Shown piece by piece: positions 1-13,706 of a stretch of DNA of 64,000 bases (its first letter is position 1; each line of letters begins with the position of its first letter). The DNA comes from Nomia melanderi (lineage: Eukaryota; Arthropoda; Insecta; Hymenoptera; Halictidae): assembly GCF_051020985.1 (NCBI RefSeq), contig NW_027475169.1, forward strand, positions 372,001-436,000, given 5' to 3'. Under the pieces are notes generated by a model. The model saw only the letters and a program-made list of their open reading frames with translations, was not told the DNA's origin and searched no databases. Made by a program: the position numbers and the translations under genes.

Positions 1-1134
1 GAGGCACTGGCGCATGAATCTGTGCAGCGGGATCGTCCTCGGACCTCCAGGGGCCGAGACAACCATCGTCTCATGGGGCCGGACACTCAGGGTCAGGGTA
101 AAATCCAATATATATCTGGTGATATCTCTGGTGCTATTACAGATAGCGCAATAAATCAAAGTGCATTGTCTGTAGGAGGCCCTGGCGCACGAATCTGTGC
201 AGCGGGAACGACCTCGGACAACCAGGGGACGAGAAAACCACAGTCTCATGGGGCCGGACACTCAGGGTCAAGGGAAAATCCAATATATATCTGGAGATAT
301 CTCGGGTGCTATTAGAGATAGCGCAATAAATCAAAGTGCATTGTCTGTAGGAGGCCCTGGCGCATGAATCTGTGCAGCGGGAACGACCTCGGACCAACAT
401 CGGCAGAGAAAACCACAGTCTCATGGGGTCGGACACTCAGGGTCAGGGAAAAATCCAATATATATCTGGTGATATCTCGGGTACTATTAGAGATAGCGCA
501 GTAAACCAAAGTGAATTATCTGCAGGAGGCACTGGCGCATGAATCTGTGCAGCGGGAACGTCCTCGGACCTCCAGGGGCCGAGACAACCACCGTCTTATG
601 GGGCCGGACACTCAGGGTCTGTGTAAAATCCAATATATATCTGGTGATATCTCTGGTGCTATTACAGATAGCGCAATAAATCAAAGTGCATTGTCTGTAG
701 GAGGCCCTGGCGCATGAATCTGTGCAGCGGGAACGACCTCGGACCACCAGGGGCCGAGAAAAACACAGTCGCATGGGGCCGGACACTCAGGGTGAGGGTA
801 AAATCCAATATATATCTGGTGATATCTCTGGTGCTATTACATATAGCGCAATTAATCAAAGTGCATTTTCTGTAGGAGGCCCTGGCGCATGAATCTGTGC
901 AGCGGGAACGACCTCGGACCACCAGGGGCCGAGAAATCCACAGTCTCATGGGGCCGGACACTCAGGGTCAGGGGAAAATCCAATATATATCTGGTGTTAT
1001 CTCGGGTGCTATTAGAGATAGCGCAATAAACCAAAGTGAATTATCTGCAGGAGGCCCTGGCGCATGAATCAGTGCAACGGGAACGACCTCGGACCACCAG
1101 GGGCCGAGAAAACCACGCGTCTCATGGGGCCGGG
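1..1134. repeat. Left-edge segment of the array
   Basis: Six and a half monomers, the first starting exactly at base 1 with the variant GAGGCACTGG. The first roughly 200 bp match the sequence beginning at 26,971. From about 137 to 840 it aligns with 5,570 onward at an offset of 5,433; the offset then drops by one monomer to 5,258 (for example at 1,067 versus 6,325), showing a whole-monomer gain or loss. Bases 490-1,107 are repeated at 11,702-12,319. The rare states CGTCTTATGG and GGTCTGTGTAAAATCC confirm that pairing. A 176-bp monomer with an MluI site (ACGCGT at 1,115) lies at the right end. Confidence 0.85.
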
Positions 1135-2899
1135 CACTCAGGGTCAGTGAAAAATCCAATATATATCTGGTGATATCTCGGGTGCTAATACAGATAGCGC
1201 AATAAATGAAAGTGCATTGTCTGTAGGAGGCCGTGGCGCATGAATCTGTGCAGCGGGAACGAACTCGGACCACCAGGGGCCGAGAAAACCACAGTCTCAT
1301 GGGGCCGGACACTCAGGGTCAGTGAAAAATCCAATATATATCTGGTGATATCTCGGGTGCAATTACAGATAGCGCAATAATTCAAAGTGCATTGTCTGTA
1401 GGAGGACCTGGCGCACGAATCTGTACAGCGGGAACGACCTAGGACCACCAGGGGCCGAGAAAACCACCGTCTCATGGGGCCGGACACTCAGGGTAAGGGA
1501 AAAATCCAATATATATCTGGTGATATCTCGGGTGCAATTACAGATAGCGCAATAATTCAAAGTGCATTGTCTGTAGGTGGACCTGGCGCACGAATCTGTG
1601 CAGCGGGAAAGACCTCGGACCACCAGGGGCCGAGAAAACCACCGTCTCATGGGGCCGGACACTCAGGGTCAGTGAAAAATCCAATATATATCTGGTGATA
1701 TCTCGGGTGCTATTACAGATAGCGCAATAAATCAAAGTGCATTGTCTGCAAGAGGCCCTGGCGCACGAATCTGTGCAGCGGGAACGACCTCGGACCACCA
1801 GGGGCCGAGAAAACCACCGTCTCATGGGGCGGGACACTCAGGGTCAGTGAAAAATCCAATATATATCTGGTGATATCTCGGGTGCTAATACAGATAGCGC
1901 AATAAATGAAAGTGCATTGTCTGTAGGAGGCCGTGGCGCATGAATCGTGTGCAGCGGGAACGACCTCGGACCACCAGGGGCCGAGAAAACCACAGTCTCA
2001 TGGGGCCGGACACTCAGGGTCAGTGAAAAATCCAATATATATCTGGTGATATCTCGGGTGCTATTACAGATAGCGCAATAAACCAAAGTGCATTGTCTGT
2101 AGGAGGCCCTGGCGCATAAATCTGTGCAGCGGGAACGACCTCGGACCACCAGGGGCCGAGACAACCACCGTCTCATGGGGCCGGGCACTCATGGTCAGGG
2201 TAAAATCCAATATATATCGGGTGATATCTCGGGTGCTATTACATATAGCGCACTAAATCAAAGTGTATTGTCTGTAGGAGGCCCTGGCTCAGGAATCTGT
2301 GCAACGGGAACGACCTCGGACCGCCAGGGGCCGAGAAGACCACCGTCTCATGGGGCCGGCCACTCAGGGTCAGGGGAAAATCCAGTATATATCTGGTGAT
2401 ATCTCGGGTGCTATTAGAGATAGCGCAATAAGCCAAAGGGAATTATCTGCAGGAGGCCCTGGCGCACGAATCTGTGCAGCGGGAACGACCTCGGACCACC
2501 AGGGGCCGAGAAAACCACCGTCTCATGGGGCCGGACACTCAGGGTCAGTGAAAAATCCAATATATATCTGGTGATATCTCGGGTGCTATTACAGATAGCG
2601 CAATAAATGAAAGTGCATTGTCTGTAGGAGGCCGTGGCGCATGAATCTGTGCAGCGGGAACGACCTCGGACCACCAGGGGCCGTTAGAAAACCACAGTCT
2701 CATGGGGCCGGACACTCAGGGTCAGTGAAAAATCCAATATATATCTGGTGATATCTCGGGTGCAATTACAGATAGCGCAATAATTCAAAGTGCATTGTCT
2801 GTAGGAGGACCTGGCGCACGAATCTGTGCAGCGGGAACGACCTCGGACCACCAGGGGCCGAGAAAACCACCGTCTCATGGGGCCGGACACTCAGGGTCA
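1135..2899. repeat. 10-monomer HOR block, copy 1
   Basis: This block of about 1,765 bp recurs at 3,764-5,528 at a constant offset of 2,629 bp. Shared private states include GGTGCTAATAC at 1,182 and 3,811, the extra base in GAATCGTGTGCAG (a 176-bp monomer), GTCTGCAAGAGG, the TATCGGGTGATATC monomer with GCACTAAATC, and the +2 GCCGTTAG monomer near 2,680. Few substitutions separate the two copies, for example GACCGCCAGG against GACCACCAGG. The left edge is where CCACGCGTC in this copy is replaced by CCACCGTC. The right edge is where TCAGTGAAAA here becomes TCAGGGGAAAA. Confidence 0.88.
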
Positions 2900-3763
2900 G
2901 TGAAAAATCCAATATATATCTGGTGATATCTCGGGTGCTATTACAGATAGCGCAATAAATCAAAGTGCATTGTCTGTAGGAGGCCCTGGCGCACGAATCT
3001 GTGCAGCGGGAACGACCTCGGACCACCACGTGCCGAGAAAACCACCGTCTCATGGGGCCGGACACTCAGGGTCAGTGAAAAATCCAATATATATCTGGTG
3101 ATATCTCGGGTGCTATTACAGATAGCGCAATAAATCAAAGTGCATTGTCTGTAGGAGGCCCTGGCGCATGAATCTGTGCAGAGGGAACGACCTCGGAGCA
3201 CCATCGGCAGAGAAAACCACAGTCTCATGGGGTCGGACACTCAGGGTCAGGGAAAAATCCAATATATAACTGGTGATATCTCGGGTGCTATTACAGATAG
3301 CGCAATAAATCAAAGTGCATTGTCTGTAGGAGGCCCTGGCGCACGAATCTGTGCAGCGGGAACGACCTCGGACCACCAGGGGCCGAGAAAGCCACCGTCT
3401 CATGGGGCCGGACACTCAGGGACAGTGAAAAATCCAATATATATCTGGTGATATCTCGGGTGCTATTACAGATAGCGCAATAAATCAAAGTGCATTGTCT
3501 GTAGGAGGCCCTGGCGCATGAATCTGTACAGCGGGAACGACCTCGGACCACCAGGGGCCGAGAAAACCACGCGTCTCATGGGGCCGGGCACTCAGGGTCA
3601 GTGAAAAATCCAATATATATCTGGTGATATCTCGTGTGCTATTACAGATAGCGCAATAAATCAAAGTGCATTGTCTGTAGGAGGCCCTGGCGCAAGAATC
3701 TGTGCAGCGGGAACGACCTCGGACCACCACGGGCCGAGAAAACCACCGTCTCATGGGGCCGGA
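2900..3763. repeat. Linking segment between HOR copies 1 and 2
   Basis: About five monomers. One has the recurrent diagnostic string CACCATCGGCAGAG near 3,200. Another is the 176-bp MluI monomer (ACGCGT at 3,569). From about 3,271 the sequence matches 27,437 onward at an offset of 24,166 bp, running through copy 2 as far as about 4,222. It also matches 12,380-12,750 at an offset of 9,108. Bases up to about 3,250 match 8,372-8,680 at an offset of 5,431. The segment is thus a mosaic of blocks shared with four other places. Confidence 0.82.
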
Positions 3764-5528
3764 CACTCAGGGTCAGTGAAAAATCCAATATATATCTGGT
3801 GATATCTCGGGTGCTAATACAGATAGCGCAATAAATGAAAGTGCATTGTCTGTAGGAGGCCGTGGCGCATGAATCTGTGCAGCGGGAACGAACTCGGACC
3901 ACCAGGGGCCGAGAAAACCACAGTCTCATGGGGCCGGACACTCAGGGTCAGTGAAAAATCCAATATATATCTGGTGATATCTCGGGTGCAATTACAGATA
4001 GCGCACTAATTCAAAGTGCATTGTCTGTAGGAGGACCTGGCGCACGAATCTGTACAGCGGGAACGACCTAGGACCACCAGGGGCCGAGAAAACCACCGTC
4101 TCATGGGGCCGGACACTCAGGGTAAGGGAAAAATCCAATATATATCTGGTGATATCTCGGGTGCAATTACAGATAGCGCAATAATTCAAAGTGCATTGTC
4201 TGTAGGTGGACCTGGCGCACGAATGTGTGCAGCGGGAAAGACCTCGGACCACCAGGGGCCGAGAAAACCACCGTCTCATGGGGCCGGACACTCATGGTCA
4301 GTGAAAAATCCAATATATATCTGGTGATATCTCGGGTGCTATTACAGATAGCGCAATAAATCAAAGTGCATTGTCTGCAAGAGGCCCTGGCGCACGAATC
4401 TGTGCAGCGGGAACGACCTCGGACCACCAGGGGCCGAGAAAACCACCGTCTCATGGGGCGGGACACTCAGGGTCAGTGAAAAATCCAATATATATCTGGT
4501 GATATCTCGGGTGCTAATACAGATAGCGCAATAAATGAAAGTGCATTGTCTGTAGGAGGCCGTGGCGCATGAATCGTGTGCAGCGGGAACGACCTCGGAC
4601 CACCAGGGGCCGAGAAAACCACAGTCTCATGGGGCCGGACACTCAGGGTCAGTGAAAAATCCAATATATATCTGGTGATATCTCGGGTGCTATTACAGAT
4701 AGCGCAATAAACCAAAGTGCATTGTCTGTAGGAGGCCCTGGCGCATAAATCTGTGCAGCGGGAACGACCTCGGACCACCAGGGGCCGAGACAACCACCGT
4801 CTCATGGGGCCGGGCACTCATGGTCAGGGTAAAATCCAATATATATCGGGTGATATCTCGGGTGCTATTACATATAGCGCACTAAATCAAAGTGTATTGT
4901 CTGTAGGAGGCCCTGGCTCAGGAATCTGTGCAACGGGAACGACCTCGGACCACCAGGGGCCGAGAAGACCACCGTCTCATGGGGCCGGCCACTCAGGGTC
5001 AGGGGAAAATCCAGTATATATCTGGTGATATCTCGGGTGCTATTAGAGATAGCGCAATAAGCCAAAGGGAATTATCTGCAGGAGGCCCTGGCGCACGAAT
5101 CTGTGCAGCGGGAACGACCTCGGACCACCAGGGGCCGAGAAAACCACCGTCTCATGGGGCCGGACACTCAGGGTCAGTGAAAAATCCAATATATATCTGG
5201 TGATATCTCGGGTGCTATTACAGATAGCGCAATAAATGAAAGTGCATTGTCTGTAGGAGGCCGTGGCGCATGAATCTGTGCAGCGGGAACGACCTCGGAC
5301 CACCAGGGGCCGTTAGAAAACCACAGTCTCATGGGGCCGGACACTCAGGGTCAGTGAAAAATCCAATATATATCTGGTGATATCTCGGGTGCAATTACAG
5401 ATAGCGCAATAATTCAAAGTGCATTGTCTGTAGGAGGACCTGGCGCACGAATCTGTGCAGCGGGAACGACCTCGGACCACCAGGGGCCGAGAAAACCACC
5501 GTCTCATGGGGCCGGACACTCAGGGTCA
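3764..5528. repeat. 10-monomer HOR block, copy 2
   Basis: Second copy of the block at 1,135-2,899 (offset 2,629 bp). Copy-specific changes are single bases, such as GAATGTGTGC for GAATCTGTGC near 4,222 and CACTCATGGTCAG near 4,288. Its first 460 bp or so also belong to a longer match with 27,437-28,388. That match ends at 28,389, exactly where the 1,927-bp HOR starts, so the same breakpoint has been used more than once. It retains the 176-bp GAATCGTGTG and 177-bp GCCGTTAG monomers. Confidence 0.88.
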
Positions 5529-6566
5529 GGGGAAAATCCAATATGTATCTGGAGATATCTCGGGTGCTATTAGAGATAGCGCAATAAATCAAAGTGCATT
5601 GTCTGTAGGAGGCCCTGGCGCATGAATCTGAGAAGCGGGAACGACCTCGGACCACCAGGGGCCGAGAAAACCACCGTCTCATGGGGCCGGACACTCAGGG
5701 TCAGGGTAAAATCCAATATATATCTGGTGATATCTCTGGTGCTATTACAGATAGCGCAATAAATCAAAGTGCATTGTCTGTAGGAGGGCCTGGCGCATGA
5801 ATCTGTGCAGCGGGAACGACCTCGGACCAACATCGGCAGAGAAAACCACAGTCTCATGGGGTCGGACACTCAGGGTCAGGGAAAAATCCAATATATATGT
5901 GGTGATATCTCGGGTACTATTAGAGATAGCGCAGTAAACCAAAGTGAATTATCTGCAGGAGGCACTGGCGCATGAATCTGTGCAGCGGGAACGTCCTCGG
6001 ACCTCCAGGGGCCGAGACAACCACCGTCTCATGGGGCCGGACACTCAGGGTCAGGGTAAAATCCAATATATATCTGGTGATATCTCTGGTGCTATTACAG
6101 ATAGCGCAATAAATCAAAGTGCATTGTCTGTAGGAGGGCCTGGCGCATGAATCTGTGCAGCGGGAACGACCTCGGACCACCAGGGTCCGAGAAAATTACA
6201 GTCTCATGGGGCCGGACACTCAGGGTCAGGGGAAAATCCAATATATATCTGGTGATATCTCGGGTGCTATTAGAGATAGCGCAATAAACCAAAGTGAATT
6301 ACCTGCAGGAGGCCCTGGCGCATGAATCAGTGCAACGGGAACGACCTCGGACCACCAGGGGCCGAGTAAACCACAGTCTCATGGGGCCGGACACTCAGGG
6401 TCAGGGGAAAATCCAATATATATCTGGTGATATCTCGGGTGCTATTACAGATAGCGCAATAAATCAAAGTGCATTGTCTGTAGGAGGCTCTGGCGCAAGA
6501 ATCTGTGCAGCGGGAACGACCTCGGACCACCAGGGGCCGAGAAAACCACCGTCTCATGGGGCCGGA
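5529..6566. repeat. Array segment shared with the left edge
   Basis: Six monomers aligning with the window's left edge at offset 5,433. It starts with a monomer carrying CTGGAGATATCTCGG, in which the usual EcoRV palindrome is extended to the 10-bp palindrome GAGATATCTC. It also contains the GACCAACATCGGCAG class near 5,830 and the PstI-type end (TTATCTGCAG) in monomers with GCAGTAAACC. One monomer class seen at about 740-900 (GAAAAACACAGTCGC) is absent here, which explains the one-monomer change of offset. Confidence 0.83.
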
Positions 6567-8671
6567 CACTCAGGGTCAGTGAAAAATCCAATATATATCT
6601 GGTGATATCTCGGGTGCTAATACAGATAGCGCAATAAATGAAAGTGCATTGTCTGTAGGAGGCCGTGGCGCATGAATCTGTGCAGCGGGAACGAACTCGG
6701 ACCACCAGGGGCCGAGAAAACCACAGTCTCATGGGGCCGGACACTCAGGGTCAGTGAAAAATCCAATATATATCTGGTGATATCTCGGGTGCAATTACAG
6801 ATAGCGCAATAATTCAAAGTGCATTGTCTGTAGGAGGACCTGGCGCACGAATCTGTACAGCGGGAACGACCTAGGACCACCAGGGGCCGAGAAAACCACC
6901 GTCTCATGGGGCCGGACACTCAGGGTAAGGGAAAAATCCAATATATATCTGGTGATATCTCGGGTGCAATTACAGACAGCGCAATAATTCAAAGTGCATC
7001 GTCTGTAGGTGGACCTGGCGCACGAATCTGTGCAGCGGGAACGACCTCGGACCACCAGGGGCCGAGAAAACCACCGTCTCATGGGGCCGGACACTCAGGG
7101 TCAGTGAAAAATCCAATATATATCTGGTGATATCTCGGGTGCTATTACAGATAGCGCAATAAATCAAAGTGCATTGTCTGCAGGAGGCCCTGGCGCACGA
7201 ATCTGTGCAGCGGGAACGACCACGGACCACCAGGGGCCGAGAAAACCACCGTCTCATGGGGCGGGACACTCAGGGTCAGTGAAAAATCCAATATATATCT
7301 GGTGATATCTCGGGTGCTAATACAGATAGCGCAATAAATGAAAGTGCATTGTCTGTAGGAGGCCGTGGCGCATGAATCTGTGCAGCGGGAACGACCTTGG
7401 ACCACCAGGGGCCGAGAAAACCACAGTCTCATGGGGCCGGACACTCAGGGTCAGTGAAAAATCCAATATATATCTGGTGATATCTCGGGTGCTATTACAG
7501 ATAGCGCAATAAACCAAAGTGCATTGTCTGTAGGAGGCCCTGGCGCATAAATCTGTGCAGCGGGAACGACCTCGGACCACCAGGGGCCGAGACAACCACC
7601 GTCTCATGGGGCCGGACACTCAGGGTCAGGGTAAAATCCAATATATATCTGGTGATATCTCTGGTGCTATTACAGATAGCGCAATAAATCAAAGTGCATT
7701 GTCTGTAGGAGGCCCTGGCTCAGGAATCTGTGCAGCGGGAACGACCTCGGGCCACCAGGGGCCGAGAAGACCACCGTCTCATGGGGCCGGCCACTCAGGG
7801 TCAGGGGAAAATCCAGTATATATCTGGTGATATCTCGGGTGCTATTAGAGATAGCGCAATAAGCCAAAGGGAATTATCTGCAGGAGGCCCTGGCGCACGA
7901 ATCTGTGCAGCGGGAACGACCTCGGACCACCAGGGGCCGAGAAAACCACCGTCTCATGGGGCCGGACACTCAGGGTCAGTGAAAAATCCAATATATATCT
8001 GGTGATATCTCGGGTGCTATTACAGATAGCGCAATAAATGAAAGTGCATTGTCTGTAGGAGGCCGTGGCGCATGAATCTGTGCAGCGGGAACGCCCTCGG
8101 ACCACCAGGGGCCGTTAGAAAACCACAGTCTCATGGGGCCGGACACTCAGGGTCAGTGAAAAATCCAATATATATCTGGTGATATCTCGGGTGCAATTAC
8201 AGATAGCGCAATAATTCAAAGTGCATTGTCTGTAGGAGGACCTGGCGCACGAATCTGTGCAGCGGGAACGACCTCGGACCACCAGGGGCCGAGAAGACCA
8301 CCGTCTCATGGGGCCGGACACTCAGGGTCAGTGAAAAATCCAATATATATCTGGTGATATCTCGGGTGCTATTACAGATAGCGCAATAAATCAAAGTGCA
8401 TTGTCTGTAGGAGGCCCTGGCGCACGAATCTGTGCAGCGGGAACGACCTCGGACCACCACGGGCCGAGAAAACCACCGTCTCATGGGGCCGGACACTCAG
8501 GGTCAGTGAAAAATCCAATATATATCTGGTGATATCTCGGGTGCTATTACAGATAGCGCAATAAATCAAAGTGCATTGTCTGTAGGCGGCCCTGGCGCAT
8601 GAATCTGTGCAGAGGGAACGACCTCGGAGCACCATCGGCAGAGAAAACCACAGTCTCATGGGGTCGGACAC
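6567..8671. repeat. HOR block, copy 3 (diverged and extended)
   Basis: It follows copy 2 at an offset of about 2,803 bp (for example GGTGCTAATAC at 6,614) and copy 1 at about 5,432. At the right it continues beyond copy 2 and follows the flank of copy 1 (2,900-3,240) at offset 5,431, so it is a mosaic of both. Unlike copies 1 and 2 it lacks the extra base in GAATCGTGTG, reads TGCAGGAGG for TGCAAGAGG, and has a normal TATATCTGGTG monomer where the others have TATCGGGTG. It is the older or more recombined member of the trio. The GCCGTTAG monomer is kept near 8,112. Confidence 0.83.
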
Positions 8672-11600
8672 TCAGGGTCAGGGAAAAATCCAATATATAT
8701 CTGGTGATATCTCGGGTGCTATTACAGATAGCGCAATAAATGAAAGTGCATTGTCTGTAGGAGGCCGTGGCGCATGAATCTGTGCAGCGGGAACGACCTC
8801 GGACCACCAGGGGCCGAGAAAACCACAGTCTCATGGGGCCGGACACTCAGGGTCAGGGGAAAATCCAATATATATCTGGTGATATCTCGGGTGCTATTAG
8901 AGATAGCGCAATAAACCAAAGTGCATTGTCTGTAGGAGGCCCTGGCGCATGAATCTGAGAAGCGGGAACGACCTCGGACCACCAGGGGCCGAGAAAACCA
9001 CCGTCTCATGGGGCCGGACACTCAGGGTCAGGGAAAAATGCAATATATATCTGGTGATATGTCGGGTGCTATTACAGATAGCGCAATAAATCAAAGTGCA
9101 TTGTCTGGAGGAGGCCCTGGCGCATGAATCTGGGCAGCGGGAACGACCTCGGACCACCAGGGGCCGAGAAAACCACAGTCTCATGGGGCCGGACACTCTG
9201 GGTCAGGGGAAAATCCAATATATATCTGGTGATATCTCGGGTGCTATTAGATACAGCGCAATAAACCAAAGTGAATTATCTGCAGGAGGCCCTGGCGCAT
9301 GAATCTGTGCAGCGGGATCGACCTCGGACCACCAGCGGCCGAGAAAACCACAGTCCCATGGGGCCGGACACTCAGGGTCAGGGGAAAATCCAATATATAT
9401 CTGGTGATATCTCGGGTGCTATTAGAGATAGCGCGATAAACCAAAGTGAATTATCTGCAGAAGGCCCTGGCGCATGAATGTGTGCTGCGGGAACGACCTC
9501 GGACCACCAGGGGCCGAGAAAACCGCAGTCTCATGGGGCCAGATACTCAGGGTCAGGGAAAAATCCAATATATATCTGGTGATATCTCGGGTGCTATTAG
9601 AGATAGCGCAATAAACCAAAGTGCATTATCTGCAGGAGGCACTGGCGCATGAATCTGTGCAGCGGGAACGACCTCGGTCCACCAGGGGCCGAGAAAACCA
9701 CCGTCTCATGGGGCTGGACACTCAGGGTGAGGGAAATATCCAATATATATCTGGTGATATCTCGGGTGCTATTAGAGATAGGGCAATAAATCAAAGTGCA
9801 TTGTCTGTAGGAGGCCCTGGCGCACGAATCTGTGCAGCGGGAACGACCTCGGACCACCAGGGGCCGAGATAACCACCATCTCATGGGGCCGGACACTCAG
9901 GGTCAGTGAAAAATCCAATATATATCTGGTGATATCTCGGGTGCAATTACAGATAGCGCAATAAATCAAAGTGCATTGTCTGTAGGAGGACCTGGCGCAC
10001 GAATCTGTGCAGCGGGAACGACCTCGGACCACCAGGGGCCGAGAAAACCACCGTCTCATGGGGCCGGCCACTCAGGGTCAGGGGAAAATCCAATATATAT
10101 CTGGTGATATCTCGGGTGCTATTAGAGATAGCGCAATAAGCCAAAGGGAATTATCTGCAGTAGGCCCTGGCGCATGCATCTGTGCAGCGGGAACGACCTA
10201 GGACCACCAGGGGCCGAGAAAACCACCGTCTCATGGGGCCGGACACTCAGGGTCAGTGAAAAATCCAATATATATCTGGTGATATCTCGGGTGCTATTAC
10301 AGATCGCGCAATAAACCAAAGTGAATTATCTGCAGGAGGCCCTGGCGCATGCATCTGTGCAGCGGGAACGACCTCGGACCACCAGGGGCCGAGACAACCA
10401 CCGTCTCATGGGGCCGGACACTCAGGGTCAGTGGAAAATCCAATATATATCTGGTGATATCTCGGCTGCTATTACAGATAGCGCAATAAATCAAAGTGCA
10501 TTGTCTGTAGGAGGCCCTGGCGCACGAATCTGTGCAGCGGGAACGACCTCGGACCACCAGGGGCCGAGAAAACCACCGTCTCATGGGGCCGGACACTCAG
10601 GGTGATGGAAATATCCAATATATATCTGGTGATATCTCGGGTGCTATTACAGATAGCGCAATAAATCAAAGTACATTGTCTGTAGGAGGCCGTGGCGCAT
10701 GAATCTGGGCAGCGGGAACGACCTCTGACCACCAGGGGCCGAGAAGACCACCGTCTCATGGGGCCGGCCACTCAGGGTCAGGGGAAAATCCAATATATAT
10801 CTGGTGATATCTCGGGTGCTATTAGAGATAGCGCAATAAGCCAAAGGGAATTATCTGCAGGAGGCCCTGGCGCATGCATCTGTGCAGCGGGAACGACCTA
10901 GGACCACCAGGGGCCGAGAAAACCACCGTCTCATGGGGCCGGACACTCAGGGTAAGGGAAAAATCCAATATATATCTGGTGATATCTCAGGTGCAATTAC
11001 AGATAGCGCAATAATTCAAGGTGCATTGTCTGTAGGAGGACCTGGCGCACGAATCTGTGCAGCGGGAACGACCTCGGACCACCAGGGGCCGTTAGAAAAC
11101 CACAGTCTCATGGGGCCGGACACTCAGGGTCAGTGAAAAATCCAATATATATCTGGTGATATCTCGGGTGCTATTACAGATAGCGCAATAAATCAAAGTG
11201 CATTGTCTGTAGGAGGCCCGGGCGCATGAATCTGTGCAGAGGGAACGACCTCGGAGCACCATCGGCAGAGAAAACCACAGTCTCATGGGGTCGGACACTC
11301 AGGGTCAGGGAAAAATCCAATATATATCTGGTGATATCTCGGGTACTATTAGAGATAGCGCAGTAAACCAAAGTGAATTATCTGCAGGAGGCCCTGGCGC
11401 ATGCATCTGTGCAGCGGGAACGACCTCGGACCACCAGGGGCCGACAAAACCACAGTCTCATGGGGCCGGACACTCAGGGTCAGTGAAAAATCCAATATAT
11501 ATCTGGTGATATCTCGGGTGCTATTACAGATAGCGCAATAAGCCAAAGGGAATTATCTGCAGGAGGCCCTGGCGCATGCATCTGTGCAGCGGGAACGACC

Positions 11601-11701
11601 TAGGACCACCAGGGGCCGAGAAAACCACCGTCTCATGGGGCCGGACACTCAGGGTCAGTGAAAAATCCAATATATATCTGGTGATATCTCGGGTGCTATT
11701 A
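8672..11701. repeat. Mixed segment rich in PstI-type monomers
   Basis: About 17 monomers with no clean long duplication visible by eye. A run from about 9,100 to 9,650 is dominated by the alternative 3' haplotype AACCAAAGTGAATTATCTGC, which creates a PstI site (CTGCAG) at the monomer junction. From 10,130 there are several units of the AAGCCAAAGGGAATTATC class followed by GCGCATGCATC, often with GACCTAGGACC (AvrII-like CCTAGG). One 177-bp GCCGTTAG unit lies near 11,089. Bases 11,350-11,700 repeat the AAGCCAAAGGG class in consecutive monomers. Confidence 0.8.
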
Positions 11702-12319
11702 CAGATAGCGCAATAAACCAAAGTGAATTATCTGCAGGAGGCACTGGCGCATGAATCTGTGCAGCGGGAACGTCCTCGGACCTCCAGGGGCCGAGACAAC
11801 CACCGTCTTATGGGGCCGGACACTCAGGGTCTGTGTAAAATCCAATATATATCTGGTGATATCTCTGGTGCTATTACAGATAGCGCAATAAATCAAAGTG
11901 CATTGTCTGTAGGAGGCCCTGGCGCATGAATCTGTGCAGCGGGAACGACCTCGGACCACCAGGGGCCGAGAAAAACACAGTCGCATGGGGCCGGACACTC
12001 AGGGTGAGGGTAAAATCCAATATATATCTGGTGATATCTCTGGTGCTATTACAGATAGCGCAATTAATCAAAGTGCATTTTCTGTAGGAGGCCCTGGCGC
12101 ATGAATCTGTGCAGCGGGAACGACCTCGGACCACCAGGGGCCGAGAAATCCACAGTCTCATGGGGCCGGACACTCAGGGTCAGGGGAAAATCCAATATAT
12201 ATCTGGTGATATCTCGGGTGCTATTAGAGATAGCGCAATAAACCAAAGTGAATTATCTGCAGGAGGCCCTGGCGCATGAATCAGTGCAACGGGAACGACC
12301 TCGGACCACCAGGGGCCGA
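11702..12319. repeat. Copy of the 490-1,107 block
   Basis: About 3.5 monomers that match 490-1,107 at an offset of 11,212 bp, including the rare states CGTCTTATGG, GGTCTGTGTAAAATCC, GAAAAACACAGTCGC, CAATTAATC and GAGAAATCCACAG. Two single-base differences noted are ACATATAGC (838) against ACAGATAGC, and GGTGTTATC (994) against GGTGATATC. The last shared base is just before GAGTAAACC here, versus GAGAAAACC in the other copy. Confidence 0.86.
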
Positions 12320-13030
12320 GTAAACCACAGTCTCATGGGGCCGGACACTCAGGGTCAGAGGAAAATCCAATATATATCTGGTGATATCTCGGGTGCTATT
12401 ACAGATAGCGCAATAAATCAAAGTGCATTGTCTGTAGGAGGCCCTGGCGCACGAATCTGTGCAGCGGGAACGACCTCGGACCACCAGGGGCCGAGAAAGC
12501 CACCGTCTCATGGGGCCGGACACTCAGGGACAGTGAAAAATCCAATATATATCTGGTGATATCTCGGGTGCTATTACAGATAGCGCAATAAATCAAAGTG
12601 CATTGTCTGTAGGAGGCCCTGGCGCATGAATCTGTACAGCGGGAACGACCTCGGACCACCAGGGGCCGAGAAAACCACGCGTCTCATGGGGCCGGGCACT
12701 CAGGGTCAGTGAAAAATCCAATATATATCTGGTGATATCTCGGGTGCTATTACAGATAGCGCAATAAATCAAAGTGCATTGTCTGTAGGAGGCCCTGGCG
12801 CACGAATCTGTGCAGCGGGAACGACCTCGGAGCACCATCGGCAGAGAAAACCACAGTCTCATGGGGTCGGACACTCAGGGTCAGGGAAAAATCCAATATA
12901 TATCTGGTGATATCTCGGGTACTATTAGAGATAGCGCAGTAAACCAAAGTGAATTATCTGCAGGAGGCACTGGCGCATGAATCTGTGCAGCGGGATCGTC
13001 CTCGGACCTCCAGGGGCCGAGAAAACCACC
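12320..13030. repeat. MluI cassette, third occurrence
   Basis: Contains in order a GAGTAAACC monomer, a GAGAAAGCCACCG monomer with CAGGGACAGTG, and the 176-bp CCACGCGTC monomer (ACGCGT at 12,677). The same order is found at 22,926-23,552 (offset 10,678) and 27,306-27,932 (offset 15,058), and partly at 3,291-3,640. The order of these three private variants makes common descent secure. After the cassette the flanks differ between copies. Confidence 0.85.
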
Positions 13031-13706
13031 GTCTCATGGGGCCGGACACTCAGGGTCAGTGAAAAATCCAATATATATCTGGTGATATCTCGGGTGCTAT
13101 TACAGATAGCGCAATAAGCCAAAGGGAATTATCTGCAGGAGGCCCTGGCGCATGCATCTGTGTAGCGGGAACGACCTAGGACCACCAGGGGCCGAGAAAA
13201 CCACCGTCTCATGGGGCCGGACACTCAGGGTCAGGGAAAAATCCAATATATATCTGGTGATATCTCGGGTGCTATTAGAGATAGCGCAATAAACCAAAGT
13301 GAGATATCTGCAGGAGGCCCTGGTGCCTGAATCTGTGCAGCGGGAACGACCTCGGACCACCAGGGGCCGAATAAACCACCGTATCATGGGGCCGGACACT
13401 CAGGGTCAGGGGAAAATCCAATATATATCTGGTGATATCTCGGGTGCTATTACAGATAGCGCAATAAATCAATGTGCATTGTCTGTAGGAGGCCCTGGCG
13501 CATGAATCAGTGCAGAGGGAACGACCTCGGAGCACCATCGGCAGAGAAAACCACAGTCTCATGGGGTCGGACACTCAGGGTCAGGGAAAAATCCAATATA
13601 TATCTGGTGATATCTCGGGTGCTATTAGAGATAGCGCAATAAACGAAAGTGAGATATCTGCAGGAGGCCCTGGTGCCTGAATCTGTGCAGCGGGAACGAC
13701 CTCGGA
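13031..13706. repeat. Duplicated 676-bp block, copy A
   Basis: Matches 15,131-15,806 at an offset of exactly 2,100 bp (12 monomers), with no mismatch noticed. Shared private states are CTGTGTAGCGGG, GACCTAGGACC, GGCCGAATAAACC, CCGTATCATGG, AATCAATGTGC and the GGTGCCTGA class. The right edge is GGAGCACCAGGGG in this copy against GGACCACCACGGG in the other. Confidence 0.86.
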